From JAEUUM01 sp038326165 (GTDB taxonomy: Bacteria; Bacteroidota; Bacteroidia; Chitinophagales; Saprospiraceae): a DNA stretch of 64,000 bases. Under the pieces are notes generated by a model. It was not told where the DNA came from. It was given only the letters and a program-made list of their open reading frames with translations, and searched no databases. The position numbers were made by a program, and so were the translations under genes. Below are positions 52,642-61,133 of the stretch, one piece after another. How positions within the stretch are numbered: position 1 is the first letter of the stretch; the number at the start of each line of letters is the position of its first letter. Where the stretch lies: assembly GCA_038326165.1 (NCBI GenBank), contig JBBQJT010000002.1, positions 1 to 64,000 on the forward strand, read 5' to 3'.

Positions 52642-52962
52642 TCACTTCATCAATCCGAATATTTTAGCATATTTGAGCATTTCGCCTTGATTGTCAATTT
52701 TGACCTTACCCATCATAAGAGCCATCATTGCATTAATACTTCCAGAAACAACTCCTATAAAATTATCGTTTGTAGCCTTTACGGTACATTTAGGAATTCC
52801 ATTGAAGCCTTCTTCAACGCAAAGTTCACCATCTTGGAGACTCAAAGTGAATTGGCCACCACCTTCACCTGTTATATCAAAGTGAAATACAGTTTGCATG
52901 CCTTGAACAGTAGCAGGATTAATCTTATCCTTCAGTTGGTACAAATACTCAGATGATGTCAT
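52642..52962 (-). CDS. SCP2 sterol-binding-domain protein
   Basis: The 106-residue protein consists of one SCP2-type lipid-binding fold: FHFDITGEGGGQFTLSLQDGELCVEEG, CTVKATNDNFIGVVSGSINAMMALMMGKVKIDN, then LKYAKIFGL. Such domains hold hydrophobic ligands such as acyl-CoA or sterol-like lipids in the cytoplasm. It lies downstream of hemE on the same strand with a 73-base gap; no functional link is evident. Confidence 0.87.
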   Translation of the reverse strand: MTSSEYLYQLKDKINPATVQGMQTVFHFDITGEGGGQFTLSLQDGELCVEEGFNGIPKCTVKATNDNFIGVVSGSINAMMALMMGKVKIDNQGEMLKYAKIFGLMK

Positions 52963-53035
52963 TGTTTATAATTTACAAAACGAAATTACTAAATACCTCC
53001 AAATTATTCAAAGTAATTCAATTTAAAATCGATTA

Positions 53036-54058
53036 TTACCAGTGCCAAGCCTTTACAGTATCCACAAATAATTTCACTTTACTGGCTTCCATATCAGGAT
53101 AAACCCCATGACCTAGATTTGCAATGTATTTCCTTCCGCCATTATTGATCATTTTGTTAACAGTAGCTACAATCTCATCATCACCAGAATACAATAGACA
53201 GGGATCAGCATTACCCTGCAAAACTTGATCATCACCTAAAATATTACGTGAAATATCTAAAGATAACCCCCAATCGAGTCCAATAACTTTTGGCTGTAGT
53301 TTTCCTATTTCATGAAGAGACCCATTCGCTCCTTTCGCAAATACAATTACTGGAACGTCATTGATTGCATCATTTATTTGTTTTATGTAGTACAATGAAA
53401 ATTCTTCAAATTGTTTTGGTGTAAGCACTCCAGCCCAAGAGTCAAACAATTGAACAATGTTGCAACCATGATTAATTTTTTCAAGCAAGTAAGCAATGAT
53501 TGTATCCGTAATCTTTTGGAGAAATTTATGACTCAATTCAGGATTTTGATAAAGCATCTTCTTTGCCTTTGCAAAATCCTTTGAGCCCTTGCCTTCAACC
53601 ATATATGCAAAAAGTGTCCAAGGTGCTCCTGAGAAACCTATTAAAGGCAAGGAGTCACTCAATTCTTTTTTTACTATTGAAGCAGCATCGAAAACATAAG
53701 ACAGTTTATGAATTGCATTAACAGGGTCTGGAATCTTAGATAAGTCCTTAGCATTTGAGAAGGTATTTTCAAATACTGGACCTCTTGACTCCACCATGTT
53801 ATAATCAAATCCCATGCATTCAGGTATAACCAGTATATCACTGAATAAAATTGCGGCATCAACTCCTAGGGCCGAAATGGGTTGCAGTGTGGCTTCTGCC
53901 GTTGCCTCAGGATGATAAAGAAAGTCCTTAAAATCTTTGAAGTGCGAGCGAAGTTGTCTGTACTCAGGCAATATTCTTCCAGCCTGCCGCATAATCCACA
54001 CAGGTGGCCTGCTGGTCAATTGACCCGCGGCGGCTTGAAGTAATAAATGTTTAATCAT
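53036..54058 (-). CDS. hemE: Uroporphyrinogen decarboxylase HemE
   Basis: HemE decarboxylates the four acetate side chains of uroporphyrinogen III to give coproporphyrinogen III in haem synthesis. The 340-residue protein has the N-terminal PPVWIMRQAGRILPEYRQLR signature, ILFSDILVIPECMG, GFSGAPWTLFAYMVEGKGS, LFDSWAG and the C-terminal NLGHGVYPD. The ATG at 54058 fits the usual spacing to the signature; the upstream in-frame codon adds four residues. No other haem gene is nearby. Confidence 0.95.
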   Translation of the reverse strand: MIKHLLLQAAAGQLTSRPPVWIMRQAGRILPEYRQLRSHFKDFKDFLYHPEATAEATLQPISALGVDAAILFSDILVIPECMGFDYNMVESRGPVFENTFSNAKDLSKIPDPVNAIHKLSYVFDAASIVKKELSDSLPLIGFSGAPWTLFAYMVEGKGSKDFAKAKKMLYQNPELSHKFLQKITDTIIAYLLEKINHGCNIVQLFDSWAGVLTPKQFEEFSLYYIKQINDAINDVPVIVFAKGANGSLHEIGKLQPKVIGLDWGLSLDISRNILGDDQVLQGNADPCLLYSGDDEIVATVNKMINNGGRKYIANLGHGVYPDMEASKVKLFVDTVKAWHW

Positions 54059-54118
54059 GAAAAACTGCAATATTTTTCACGAAGATATAGTATAAATAAA
54101 TAGCCTAAAAGGAAGTAA

Positions 54119-54676
54119 TTACTTTATGACATTTTGTTTACCTTCAGCACCAAATAATTCAGCTGATTTTAAATTGTATGCCAAAGCTGCCTTTTCAGCC
54201 GTATCGAACATACCGATGTGTAAAGTCTTTTTATTGTGTGCTATAACAGCACGATATTTATTTCCAATCTGATAAACGCCAGTATACAACTGATTCTTTT
54301 TGTTTTTTCTCTGACGACTTGCTGTGGATCTTGATCGAAATATTAAATTTTCAACTCTGCAATCTAATTTGTTTCCATTTATTGCACCTACTAGTTTATT
54401 CGTTTTACTTTTGGTTTTGATTAAGAATTTCTCAGCTATAATCTTGTGCAAGTATAGAGTTTGATTTTCATATTGACCAGGACTTCTAGTAATGGTTCTT
54501 TGAAAAACAGCACATCCACTTGAATGAAGTCTAAGATTATCAACAAGATTGAACTTACTCAAACTAGGATCTTCTTTAAGAAAATTGTATCCATCGTCGT
54601 CGAGAAGCGCAAACTTATCATCATTCTTTAATTTAAGATGGTGTATCACGGTGTTTTGTTTTATTGGGGTTAACAT
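54119..54676 (-). CDS. HNH-like/AP2 DNA-binding protein, HNH site incomplete
   Basis: The 185-residue protein has an HNH_3-like core (residues about 74-112: LHKIIAEKF, then GAINGNKLDCRVENL) and a C-terminal AP2/ERF-type domain (132-185: YTGVYQIGNKYRAVI, HIGMFDTAEKAALAYN). In HNH_3 nucleases the middle motif normally reads vdHxdGNxxNNrxxNL; here the His position is Ala98 and the Asn pair is Asp105-Cys106, so nuclease activity is doubtful while DNA binding may persist. Such proteins usually belong to homing or selfish elements; here it lies alone, divergent from ribD. A role as regulator is inference. Confidence 0.72.
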   Translation of the reverse strand: MLTPIKQNTVIHHLKLKNDDKFALLDDDGYNFLKEDPSLSKFNLVDNLRLHSSGCAVFQRTITRSPGQYENQTLYLHKIIAEKFLIKTKSKTNKLVGAINGNKLDCRVENLIFRSRSTASRQRKNKKNQLYTGVYQIGNKYRAVIAHNKKTLHIGMFDTAEKAALAYNLKSAELFGAEGKQNVIK

Positions 54677-54698
54677 AACATGCTAAGTAAAAAGCTAA

Positions 54699-54706
54699 CA
54701 AATGTA
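54699..54706 (-). promoter_or_regulatory. Candidate -7 box for the HNH-AP2 gene
   Basis: On the reverse strand this reads TACATTTG, an exact TAnnTTTG match, 22 bases before the ATG. Confidence 0.4.
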
Positions 54707-54723
54707 ATAAAATTAAAATTTGC

Positions 54724-55755
54724 TTGGTGAATAACAATATACTTTTTATCAGTAGGGCCAATGACTTGGCTTGGAGAGGCTATGGCAATGCATCTCCAAA
54801 CCCTTTGGTTGGAGCTCTTATAGCACACAATGATCGCATTATTGGTGAGGGATGGCATGAAAAATATGGAGAAGCGCATGCTGAAGTAAACGCTTTCAAA
54901 AGTGTTCGCGAATGTGACATGAAATATCTTAAAGAGTCATGCTTGTATGTATCACTTGAACCGTGTAATTTTTATGGAAAAACTCCAGCTTGTACAGAAT
55001 TAATAATAAATAAAGGAATCAAGAGAATAATAATAAACAGTATTGATATTACTGACCAAGTAAATGGAAAAGGGATTGAAAAACTTGAATCCAATGCCAT
55101 AATTGTGACATTTTTTCCGCACTTTAAAAATTATAGTGATCCATTTCATTTTAGGGAAAGGTCATTAAACAAAAATAGGTCCTATGTAATTTGCAAATTT
55201 GCAGAATCAGCTGATGGATTTATTGGTAATTCTGAAAATCAAGTTCGGCTTACAAATGGATTAACCAACAGATTCACTCACAAAGTTCGATCAGAGGTAG
55301 ATGCCATCTTGATAGGAACCAAGACAGCATTAATTGATGATCCTCAACTCAACATAAGGCATCATCCATCCAGCAAGAAAACTTTGCGTATCATTATTGA
55401 TAATCAGCTAAAGTTACCTAAAACTGCAAAAGTATTCAATGATGGGAAACCAACATGGATAATTAACACGGTCAAAGAAGAAATTTGTGGGGCAATAAAG
55501 TGGATTTGTTTTGAGGAGCATTATAGTATGAATGATTTGTTGACTTATCTATATAAGCAGGATATTGGAATTGTTCTATTAGAAGGAGGAGCCCAATTAA
55601 TTCAAACATTTCATGATCAAAATTTGATTGATGAATTTTATAAAATATCAACTCCTCATTTGCTTACTAAAGGCATTAGAAGCCCACTGGTTAAAGGTGA
55701 ATTCAACCAAATTCTCAATTTGCGCCAAGACATCATCCAACATCAATATCGTTAA
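54724..55755 (+). CDS. ribD: Bifunctional riboflavin biosynthesis deaminase/reductase RibD
   Basis: The 343-residue protein has a cytidine-deaminase-type N-terminal domain with PNPLVGALI, HAEVNAF (His52 zinc ligand, Glu54 catalytic) and PCNFYGKTPAC (Cys81, Cys90 zinc ligands), and a C-terminal reductase domain (FAESADGFIG, DAILIGTKTALIDDPQLNIR, VLLEGGAQLI). It carries out two steps from the GTP-derived pyrimidine toward riboflavin. No ATG is available near the conserved start; a TTG at 54724 or the GTG right after it must be used. Other rib genes are not in the window. Confidence 0.92.
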   Translation: MVNNNILFISRANDLAWRGYGNASPNPLVGALIAHNDRIIGEGWHEKYGEAHAEVNAFKSVRECDMKYLKESCLYVSLEPCNFYGKTPACTELIINKGIKRIIINSIDITDQVNGKGIEKLESNAIIVTFFPHFKNYSDPFHFRERSLNKNRSYVICKFAESADGFIGNSENQVRLTNGLTNRFTHKVRSEVDAILIGTKTALIDDPQLNIRHHPSSKKTLRIIIDNQLKLPKTAKVFNDGKPTWIINTVKEEICGAIKWICFEEHYSMNDLLTYLYKQDIGIVLLEGGAQLIQTFHDQNLIDEFYKISTPHLLTKGIRSPLVKGEFNQILNLRQDIIQHQYR

Positions 55756-55815
55756 GGATATTTTAAAGTATGGTTAAGAGGCATCCTAAACTTCATTTTT
55801 AAGTTCAATAACAAT

Positions 55816-55823
55816 TAACTTTG
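55816..55823 (+). promoter_or_regulatory. Candidate -7 box for the thioredoxin-like gene
   Basis: TAACTTTG, an exact TAnnTTTG match, lies 17 bases before the TTG start at 55841. It supports the upstream TTG over a downstream ATG. Confidence 0.42.
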
Positions 55824-55840
55824 GATTTCAACATTATACT

Positions 55841-56374
55841 TTGAGGCACAATTACATTTTATTCAATTTTCTACTAGTCATGTTTATGACCCAATCAATT
55901 TGGTGTCAGAATGCAATACGTTGGATAACGATGAACGAGGCCTCTCAACAAAACAAATTAACACACAAGAAAATTTACATTGATGTATACACAGACTGGT
56001 GTGGTTGGTGCAAAGTGATGGACAGAGAAACATTTAAAGATCCATACATTGTCGATTTTATGAATAAAAATTATATCTCGGTTAAATTCAATGCTGAATC
56101 AAAGGATGATATTGTTTTTAAAAATCGTGTATTCAGCTACATTAAAACTTCTGGGTATCATGAATTTGCCGGTGCAATTATGCGTGGAAAATTGAGTTAC
56201 CCAACTTCAGTATTTTTAGATGAAGAATTGAATCTTATACAACCATTACCAGGATACCTAAAACCTGAAGATTTTGAGAAAGTAATGATCTATTTTGCTA
56301 AGGATAAGTACAAAGATACTCCTTGGCCCAAATTCCAACGGTCCTATGTTTCACCAGTAAGTAAAAGGAACTAA
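55841..56374 (+). CDS. Secreted thioredoxin-like protein
   Basis: The 177-residue protein begins with a signal peptide (FNFLLVMFMTQSIWCQ) that requires the TTG start; the first ATG at 55880 would leave only a stub of it. The thioredoxin fold has IYIDVYTDWCGWCKVMDRETF (redox pair Cys54, Cys57) and a cis-Pro in LSYPTSVFLDEE. The outline resembles thiol:disulfide proteins with the WCGWCK type site found in Bacteroidota. It probably acts in the periplasm. It follows ribD by 85 bases and is convergent with the HerA-like gene, with stops abutting. Confidence 0.82.
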   Translation: MRHNYILFNFLLVMFMTQSIWCQNAIRWITMNEASQQNKLTHKKIYIDVYTDWCGWCKVMDRETFKDPYIVDFMNKNYISVKFNAESKDDIVFKNRVFSYIKTSGYHEFAGAIMRGKLSYPTSVFLDEELNLIQPLPGYLKPEDFEKVMIYFAKDKYKDTPWPKFQRSYVSPVSKRN

Positions 56375-57898
56375 TTATCTTCTCCTTCCCCCAAAACCAA
56401 AAACACCTAACAAGCCTCTTGTAAGTTCTCTGGCTACTGTTCTGCCTAGTTGTCTAGCAGTTGGATCTTTCATTACCTTTTCTACCCAGCTTGGCTCCTC
56501 TTTTACAGGCTTCGATCCAGACGTTTTCTCTTCGTTTTCCTCTATTGACTTGAGTTTGTCTTTCAATATTTCCTTGGCGCTTTCACGGTCAATTAAGTTA
56601 TTATACTTTGCTACCAAATTTGAAGATCTTGTCAAAGAATCAATTTCAGAGTCGTTAAGAATATCCATTCTTGATTCAGGCGCTCTCAACATTGTATGAA
56701 CTAAGGTTGTAGGTATCCCCTTTTCATTCAAACCAGTTACAAGGGCCTCTCCTATTCCAAGTTCCGTAATCAACTTATCCGTTTCATAAAAAACAGTAAT
56801 TGGATAATTCTCCGCCGCTTTTTCGATATTTTTTCGATCTTTTGCAGTAAATGCTCTTAGGGCATGTTGAATTTTTAAACCCAATTGACTCAAAACCGCA
56901 TCAGGGATATCACCAGGATTTTGTGTTATAAAAAACACACCTATTCCTTTAGAGCGGATCAACTTGATTATCGTTTCAATTTGCTCCAATAAAGCTTTTG
57001 AAGCTTCTTGAAATATTAAATGCGCTTCATCAATAAATATGGCCAATTTGGGTTGCTCAACATCACCAGCTTCTGGAAAAGAAGCGTAAATTTCTGCCAA
57101 CATTTGCAACATGAAAGTAGAAAATAACTTGGGTTTATCTTGAATATCAACCAATCTAACTATTGAAATCATTCCTCTTCCATTTGAATCCAATCTGGTA
57201 AGATCACGAACATCAAATGAAATTTCTCCAAAGAAATTATTCGCACCTTGCTGCTCTAACTCAATTATCTTTCTAAGAATAATGCCGATAGATGATACCG
57301 ATACCATGCCATAGCTAGCTTCAAATTCAGCTTTACCATCGTTACTAATGTGTTGAAGCACCGACTTGATATCCTCTAAATCTAACAATGGCAGACGCTT
57401 ATCATCACAATACTTAAATATCACAGAAACTATTCCAGACTGAGTTTCATTCAGTTCTAAAATTTTACTAAATAGCACTGGTCCAAATTCGCTTACCGTA
57501 GCACGAAGCCTAACACCCTTTTCGGATGACAGAGTTAAAAGCTCAACAGGATTACCATGAGCTTGAAAACTTATACCAATTGCCCTACTTCGATCTTCAA
57601 TCTTGGGATTGAGAACTCCAGGTTGAGCAATACCACTTAAGTCACCCTTAATATCCATTAAAAGTGAAGGAACTCCAAAGGCAGATAATTGTTCTGACAG
57701 TATTTGAAGTGTTTTGGTTTTGCCTGAACCTGTAGCTCCGGCTATCAAACCGTGTCTGTTAAGTGTTCTTAACGGCAAGGATACTTTAGCTTCAGGGATT
57801 ACGTGTCCATCTAACATACCTGCACCTAAAGCAATACCTTTTACGCCGTCCTTATAAGAATTCTGAACAGCGGCAATAAAATTATCCTTGGTACTCAT
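56375..57898 (-). CDS. HerA-like ATPase, DUF853/YjgR family
   Basis: The 507-residue protein is a RecA-fold ATPase with GATGSGKTKTLQ (Walker A, 54-61), SLLMDIKGDLSG, AIFIDEAHLIFQEA (Walker B), GVFFITQNPGDIP and LGLKIQHALRAFT. These match DUF853 proteins such as E. coli YjgR, HerA/VirB4-like ATPases of unclear role, and not the defence HerA-Sir2 or HerA-NurA pairs, since no nuclease or Sir2 gene is adjacent. The C-terminus ends GFGGRRR. The gene upstream, seven bases away, encodes an unknown membrane protein. Confidence 0.85.
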   Translation of the reverse strand: MSTKDNFIAAVQNSYKDGVKGIALGAGMLDGHVIPEAKVSLPLRTLNRHGLIAGATGSGKTKTLQILSEQLSAFGVPSLLMDIKGDLSGIAQPGVLNPKIEDRSRAIGISFQAHGNPVELLTLSSEKGVRLRATVSEFGPVLFSKILELNETQSGIVSVIFKYCDDKRLPLLDLEDIKSVLQHISNDGKAEFEASYGMVSVSSIGIILRKIIELEQQGANNFFGEISFDVRDLTRLDSNGRGMISIVRLVDIQDKPKLFSTFMLQMLAEIYASFPEAGDVEQPKLAIFIDEAHLIFQEASKALLEQIETIIKLIRSKGIGVFFITQNPGDIPDAVLSQLGLKIQHALRAFTAKDRKNIEKAAENYPITVFYETDKLITELGIGEALVTGLNEKGIPTTLVHTMLRAPESRMDILNDSEIDSLTRSSNLVAKYNNLIDRESAKEILKDKLKSIEENEEKTSGSKPVKEEPSWVEKVMKDPTARQLGRTVARELTRGLLGVFGFGGRRR

Positions 57899-57905
57899 TG
57901 TTGTT

Positions 57906-58640
57906 TTAATTATAATTCCAACGGCTTATACGCAACTCATATTTTTTGGGATGGATTGGCCATTGATTCAACCATTTTTTTGTTATCAAGTTTGACGGTC
58001 TAGACACAATCAATTCGTTGATATGCTGCGAAGAAAGTGTATTAGGTAATCTCCATTTTCTAGCTAGAACACCTTCTGGAGTATTTCTTGTGCAAGTAAT
58101 TATGAGGGAACTTATTTTAAAATTTTGACCGTAAATAGGAGTTAATTCTAAAGTAATTGCACCAAACTTTTGAACCCATAAGGATAAGTTTTCAAACCAT
58201 TCTCTTCCAATACCTTGAACAAAACCTTGTTCCAACTCCAAATTGAAATATTTTAACCCCTTTGGATTGGAAATCCAATTCAACATATTTACCTTTTCAG
58301 CCAGCATCGAAGCAGAAAGTGAGTTTAACTTTCGTGCATTGAATTCTGACAATTGATTGTTATCTAAATAGAAATAAGCTGTTTTGAGTTGATTTGAAGA
58401 AGTATCCCATATTGCAATTGCATCATCTCCACCCAACCTAATACAATTGGACTTGTCAATAACATTAATCAGAAACTCCTCTTTGGAAATTTCATAATTT
58501 GAATTATCAGCCGTTGTTGGTTGTTTGTACAATAATTCAATTTCAGATATGATATCGCTTCTGAATGCAAAACCAAACACAGTTATTAGCAATAATGCAA
58601 AGCCCAGAAAGTACTTTCTCGAACTGTTTTTATTTACCAT
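57906..58640 (-). CDS. Unknown protein with one N-terminal membrane segment
   Basis: The 244-residue product has a single N-terminal hydrophobic segment (YFLGFALLLITVFGFAF) and a mixed alpha/beta region with no recognised motif (GGDDAIAIWDTSSNQLKTAYF, LSLWVQKFGAITLELTP, KKYELRISRWNYN). It is probably anchored in the inner membrane facing the periplasm. It is upstream of the HerA-like ATPase by seven bases, so they probably share a transcript. A TAATTTTG box four bases before the ATG suggests a leaderless mRNA. Confidence 0.6.
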   Translation of the reverse strand: MVNKNSSRKYFLGFALLLITVFGFAFRSDIISEIELLYKQPTTADNSNYEISKEEFLINVIDKSNCIRLGGDDAIAIWDTSSNQLKTAYFYLDNNQLSEFNARKLNSLSASMLAEKVNMLNWISNPKGLKYFNLELEQGFVQGIGREWFENLSLWVQKFGAITLELTPIYGQNFKISSLIITCTRNTPEGVLARKWRLPNTLSSQHINELIVSRPSNLITKKWLNQWPIHPKKYELRISRWNYN

Positions 58641-58644
58641 GAGA

Positions 58645-58652
58645 CAAAATTA
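58645..58652 (-). promoter_or_regulatory. Candidate -7 box four bases from the start of the unknown membrane protein gene
   Basis: On the reverse strand this reads TAATTTTG followed by TCTC and the ATG at 58640, the same layout as at sixA. Confidence 0.38.
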
Positions 58653-58689
58653 ATTGAATTTGAAACAACTTTTTACTAAATCGTTCATT

Positions 58690-61128
58690 ATGTCTCCAAT
58701 GCTTTTCAATATGAACAAATTTTATGTGTTTTTTTTGTTTTTATCCTTCAATATCTGTGTTCAGGCACAACAAACAATTAGTGTAGAAGGAAATATAATA
58801 GACAAAAGTTCAAAACTTCCTTTAGATTTTGTTTCAATACAAGAATCAGATAGCACAAAAACCTTAAACCAAGTAGAATCAGATGCTTTAGGAAACTTCA
58901 CACTTGGTTCTTTTAAAATTGGTAATACTATTATATTCAATCTGCTTGGATACGATGAATTGCGGATCCAAACTAATGCAGGCACCCCAGCCAATTTAGG
59001 AATTATAGAATTAATAACCTCAGCCAACAAATTACAAGAAATTGACATTACCACTCAAAAAAATGCAGTTGAATTAAGATTTGAGAAAAAGATATTCAAT
59101 GTTGATAAGGATCTATCTGCGGTTGGAGGGACGGCATTGGATGCAATCAAAAGTATTCCCGGCACCTCCGTTGACATGGATGGCAATGTATCGTTAAGAG
59201 GAAGTTCAAATATTAGAGTAATGGTTAATGGAATTAACTCGACAACCACGGGTAACGACAGACAAAATGTATTTGACCAGATTCCAAGCAGTTTGATTGA
59301 AAGAATTGAAGTAATCAACAACCCTGGAGCGAATTCAGATTCAGAAGGCAATGCAGGAATTATAAATATTGTCTTGAAAAAAAATACTGAGAGTGGAATC
59401 AATTCCAAAATTGGCTACACTTATGGATTAAGGGATATTCATGAATTCAACGGATCTTTAGGGTTGAGGTTAGGAAAGATAAGTAATTACCTATCTGTGA
59501 ATTATAGATATTCAGATCTTTGGAGAACTCAAAACCAAGAAAGGACTTCAACAATTGGAGATACTACTTTTATTTTTAATAATGATAACAACGGAAGCAA
59601 TCAAAGAAATGGTTTGAATATTCGGTTAGCCTCCGACTATACCCCTACACCAAATGATTTGATAAGCTTTGCATTTGTCATTAACCCAAATCAATCAACA
59701 GGTGAAAACTACGGGAATTTTAGATTCTATGATAAGCCCGAACAGCTGTCTTTTTTGAGTCGGAAAATTACCAAAGAAAGCGGTTTTAGTGAAATATATG
59801 AAGGAAGCATTGCCTGGAACCACAAGTGGAAAAATCAAGAATTTACACTATTGAGTCAATATTCCTCAAGTTTTAATAAAACCAATCAACTTGTTTTAGA
59901 TAATTATTTCAACGGTCAAAACCTTGAATTTCAAACACCGGATTTTCAGAGAAATAATAGAGAGTTAGATCGTAATTTCTTTGTACTTCAAGCTGATTAT
60001 GTCAAGCCGAAAATTATTGGGAATTTCAAACTAGAGACTGGCGCAAAATTGACATTTGACTTAAACAATAATTCAAATGTACTTGACACATTAGATATAG
60101 CATCGAATTTGTGGAGAGATTACGCCGGCATAAGCAATCAATTTGAATTCAATGAAAAAGTGTTTGCTGGCTATTTAACAACAAGCACAGAGCATAAAAA
60201 ATGGAAATATAGTGCCGGAATACGCACTGAAATAGTAGCAATGGATGTTATTCAAAAAACGAGCAATAAAACTGTCAATCAGAGATACTGGCAGCTATTT
60301 CCATCAGCTTCAATTTCATATAAAGCCTCAGCAGTAAATCAATTTCAAGCCAGTTATAGCAGAAGAATCAATAGGCCTAAATTTGAATCTATCAATCCTT
60401 TTATAGAATATACTGACCAATGGAATTTGAGATACGGAAATCCCAATCTAAATCCAGAGTTTGCACATTCTTTTGAAACCGGATATTTGAGGTATTTTCC
60501 AAATGGTTCCGCATTGTTCAGTGCATTTGGTCGATACAACGAAAACTTGATAACAAGATTTACTTTTGTAGACAGTTTAGGTATTAGAAATCTGACTTGG
60601 ACAAATAATAATTATTCAACTGAAATAGGAATAGAGGGATCAAGCAATATTGAGCTTAACAAAAATTGGAAAGTGAGCGGTGGACTTTCCTATTATATTA
60701 CTACGGTTCAATTAGATAATTCAATAGCCAGCAGCACAAACCAAGGAGATGTTTTGACAGGTAGGTTGGCCTTAAATGGAACTTTCTATAAAAATATTGA
60801 TGCACAATTGACTTGGAATTATAGAAGCAGATTTGTTACAGCGCTTGGATCTTCAGACCCATTCACAAGTACAGATCTAAGCTTTAGGAAACCATTCTTA
60901 AAAAACCGTTTGAATGTAATATTCAGAATAAGTGATTTATTTGATACTAGTCGGTTCGGCTTCAATATTAATCAACCTGACTTTAATTTCAATTTGGATT
61001 CAAAACGAAGAACCCGAAATTATTTTATTGGGTTTACCATGAACCTAAATCCTCCCAAAGGAAAAACAAGTAAATCGTTGTTGGATGACAAACCTAAATT
61101 CAATGAAAATACGGATATGGGAGGCTAA
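58690..61128 (+). CDS. TonB-dependent receptor, outer-membrane beta-barrel (OMP_b-brl_3) type
   Basis: From the ATG at 58690 the protein is about 812 residues; ATG 58711 also leaves an intact signal peptide (FYVFFLFLSFNICVQAQ), and a TTG upstream is less likely. A CarboxypepD_reg-like domain (VEGNIIDKSSKLPLDFVSIQ, DALGNFTLGSF) is followed by a plug domain (LDAIKSIPGTSVDMDGNVSL, RIEVINNPGANSDSEGNAGI) and a barrel matching the outer membrane beta-barrel family 3 (YSRRINRPKFESINPF, YGNPNLNPEFAHSFETGY). The C-terminus is not the usual aromatic-ending strand but a polar tail. The ligand is unknown; there is no regulator next to it. Confidence 0.87.
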   Translation: MSPMLFNMNKFYVFFLFLSFNICVQAQQTISVEGNIIDKSSKLPLDFVSIQESDSTKTLNQVESDALGNFTLGSFKIGNTIIFNLLGYDELRIQTNAGTPANLGIIELITSANKLQEIDITTQKNAVELRFEKKIFNVDKDLSAVGGTALDAIKSIPGTSVDMDGNVSLRGSSNIRVMVNGINSTTTGNDRQNVFDQIPSSLIERIEVINNPGANSDSEGNAGIINIVLKKNTESGINSKIGYTYGLRDIHEFNGSLGLRLGKISNYLSVNYRYSDLWRTQNQERTSTIGDTTFIFNNDNNGSNQRNGLNIRLASDYTPTPNDLISFAFVINPNQSTGENYGNFRFYDKPEQLSFLSRKITKESGFSEIYEGSIAWNHKWKNQEFTLLSQYSSSFNKTNQLVLDNYFNGQNLEFQTPDFQRNNRELDRNFFVLQADYVKPKIIGNFKLETGAKLTFDLNNNSNVLDTLDIASNLWRDYAGISNQFEFNEKVFAGYLTTSTEHKKWKYSAGIRTEIVAMDVIQKTSNKTVNQRYWQLFPSASISYKASAVNQFQASYSRRINRPKFESINPFIEYTDQWNLRYGNPNLNPEFAHSFETGYLRYFPNGSALFSAFGRYNENLITRFTFVDSLGIRNLTWTNNNYSTEIGIEGSSNIELNKNWKVSGGLSYYITTVQLDNSIASSTNQGDVLTGRLALNGTFYKNIDAQLTWNYRSRFVTALGSSDPFTSTDLSFRKPFLKNRLNVIFRISDLFDTSRFGFNINQPDFNFNLDSKRRTRNYFIGFTMNLNPPKGKTSKSLLDDKPKFNENTDMGG

Positions 61129-61133
61129 AGGTC

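Noticed and set aside
56375..58640. A HerA-based phage-defence module
   Set aside because: The ATPase matches the DUF853 branch and no Sir2, NurA, DUF4297 or nuclease gene is adjacent.
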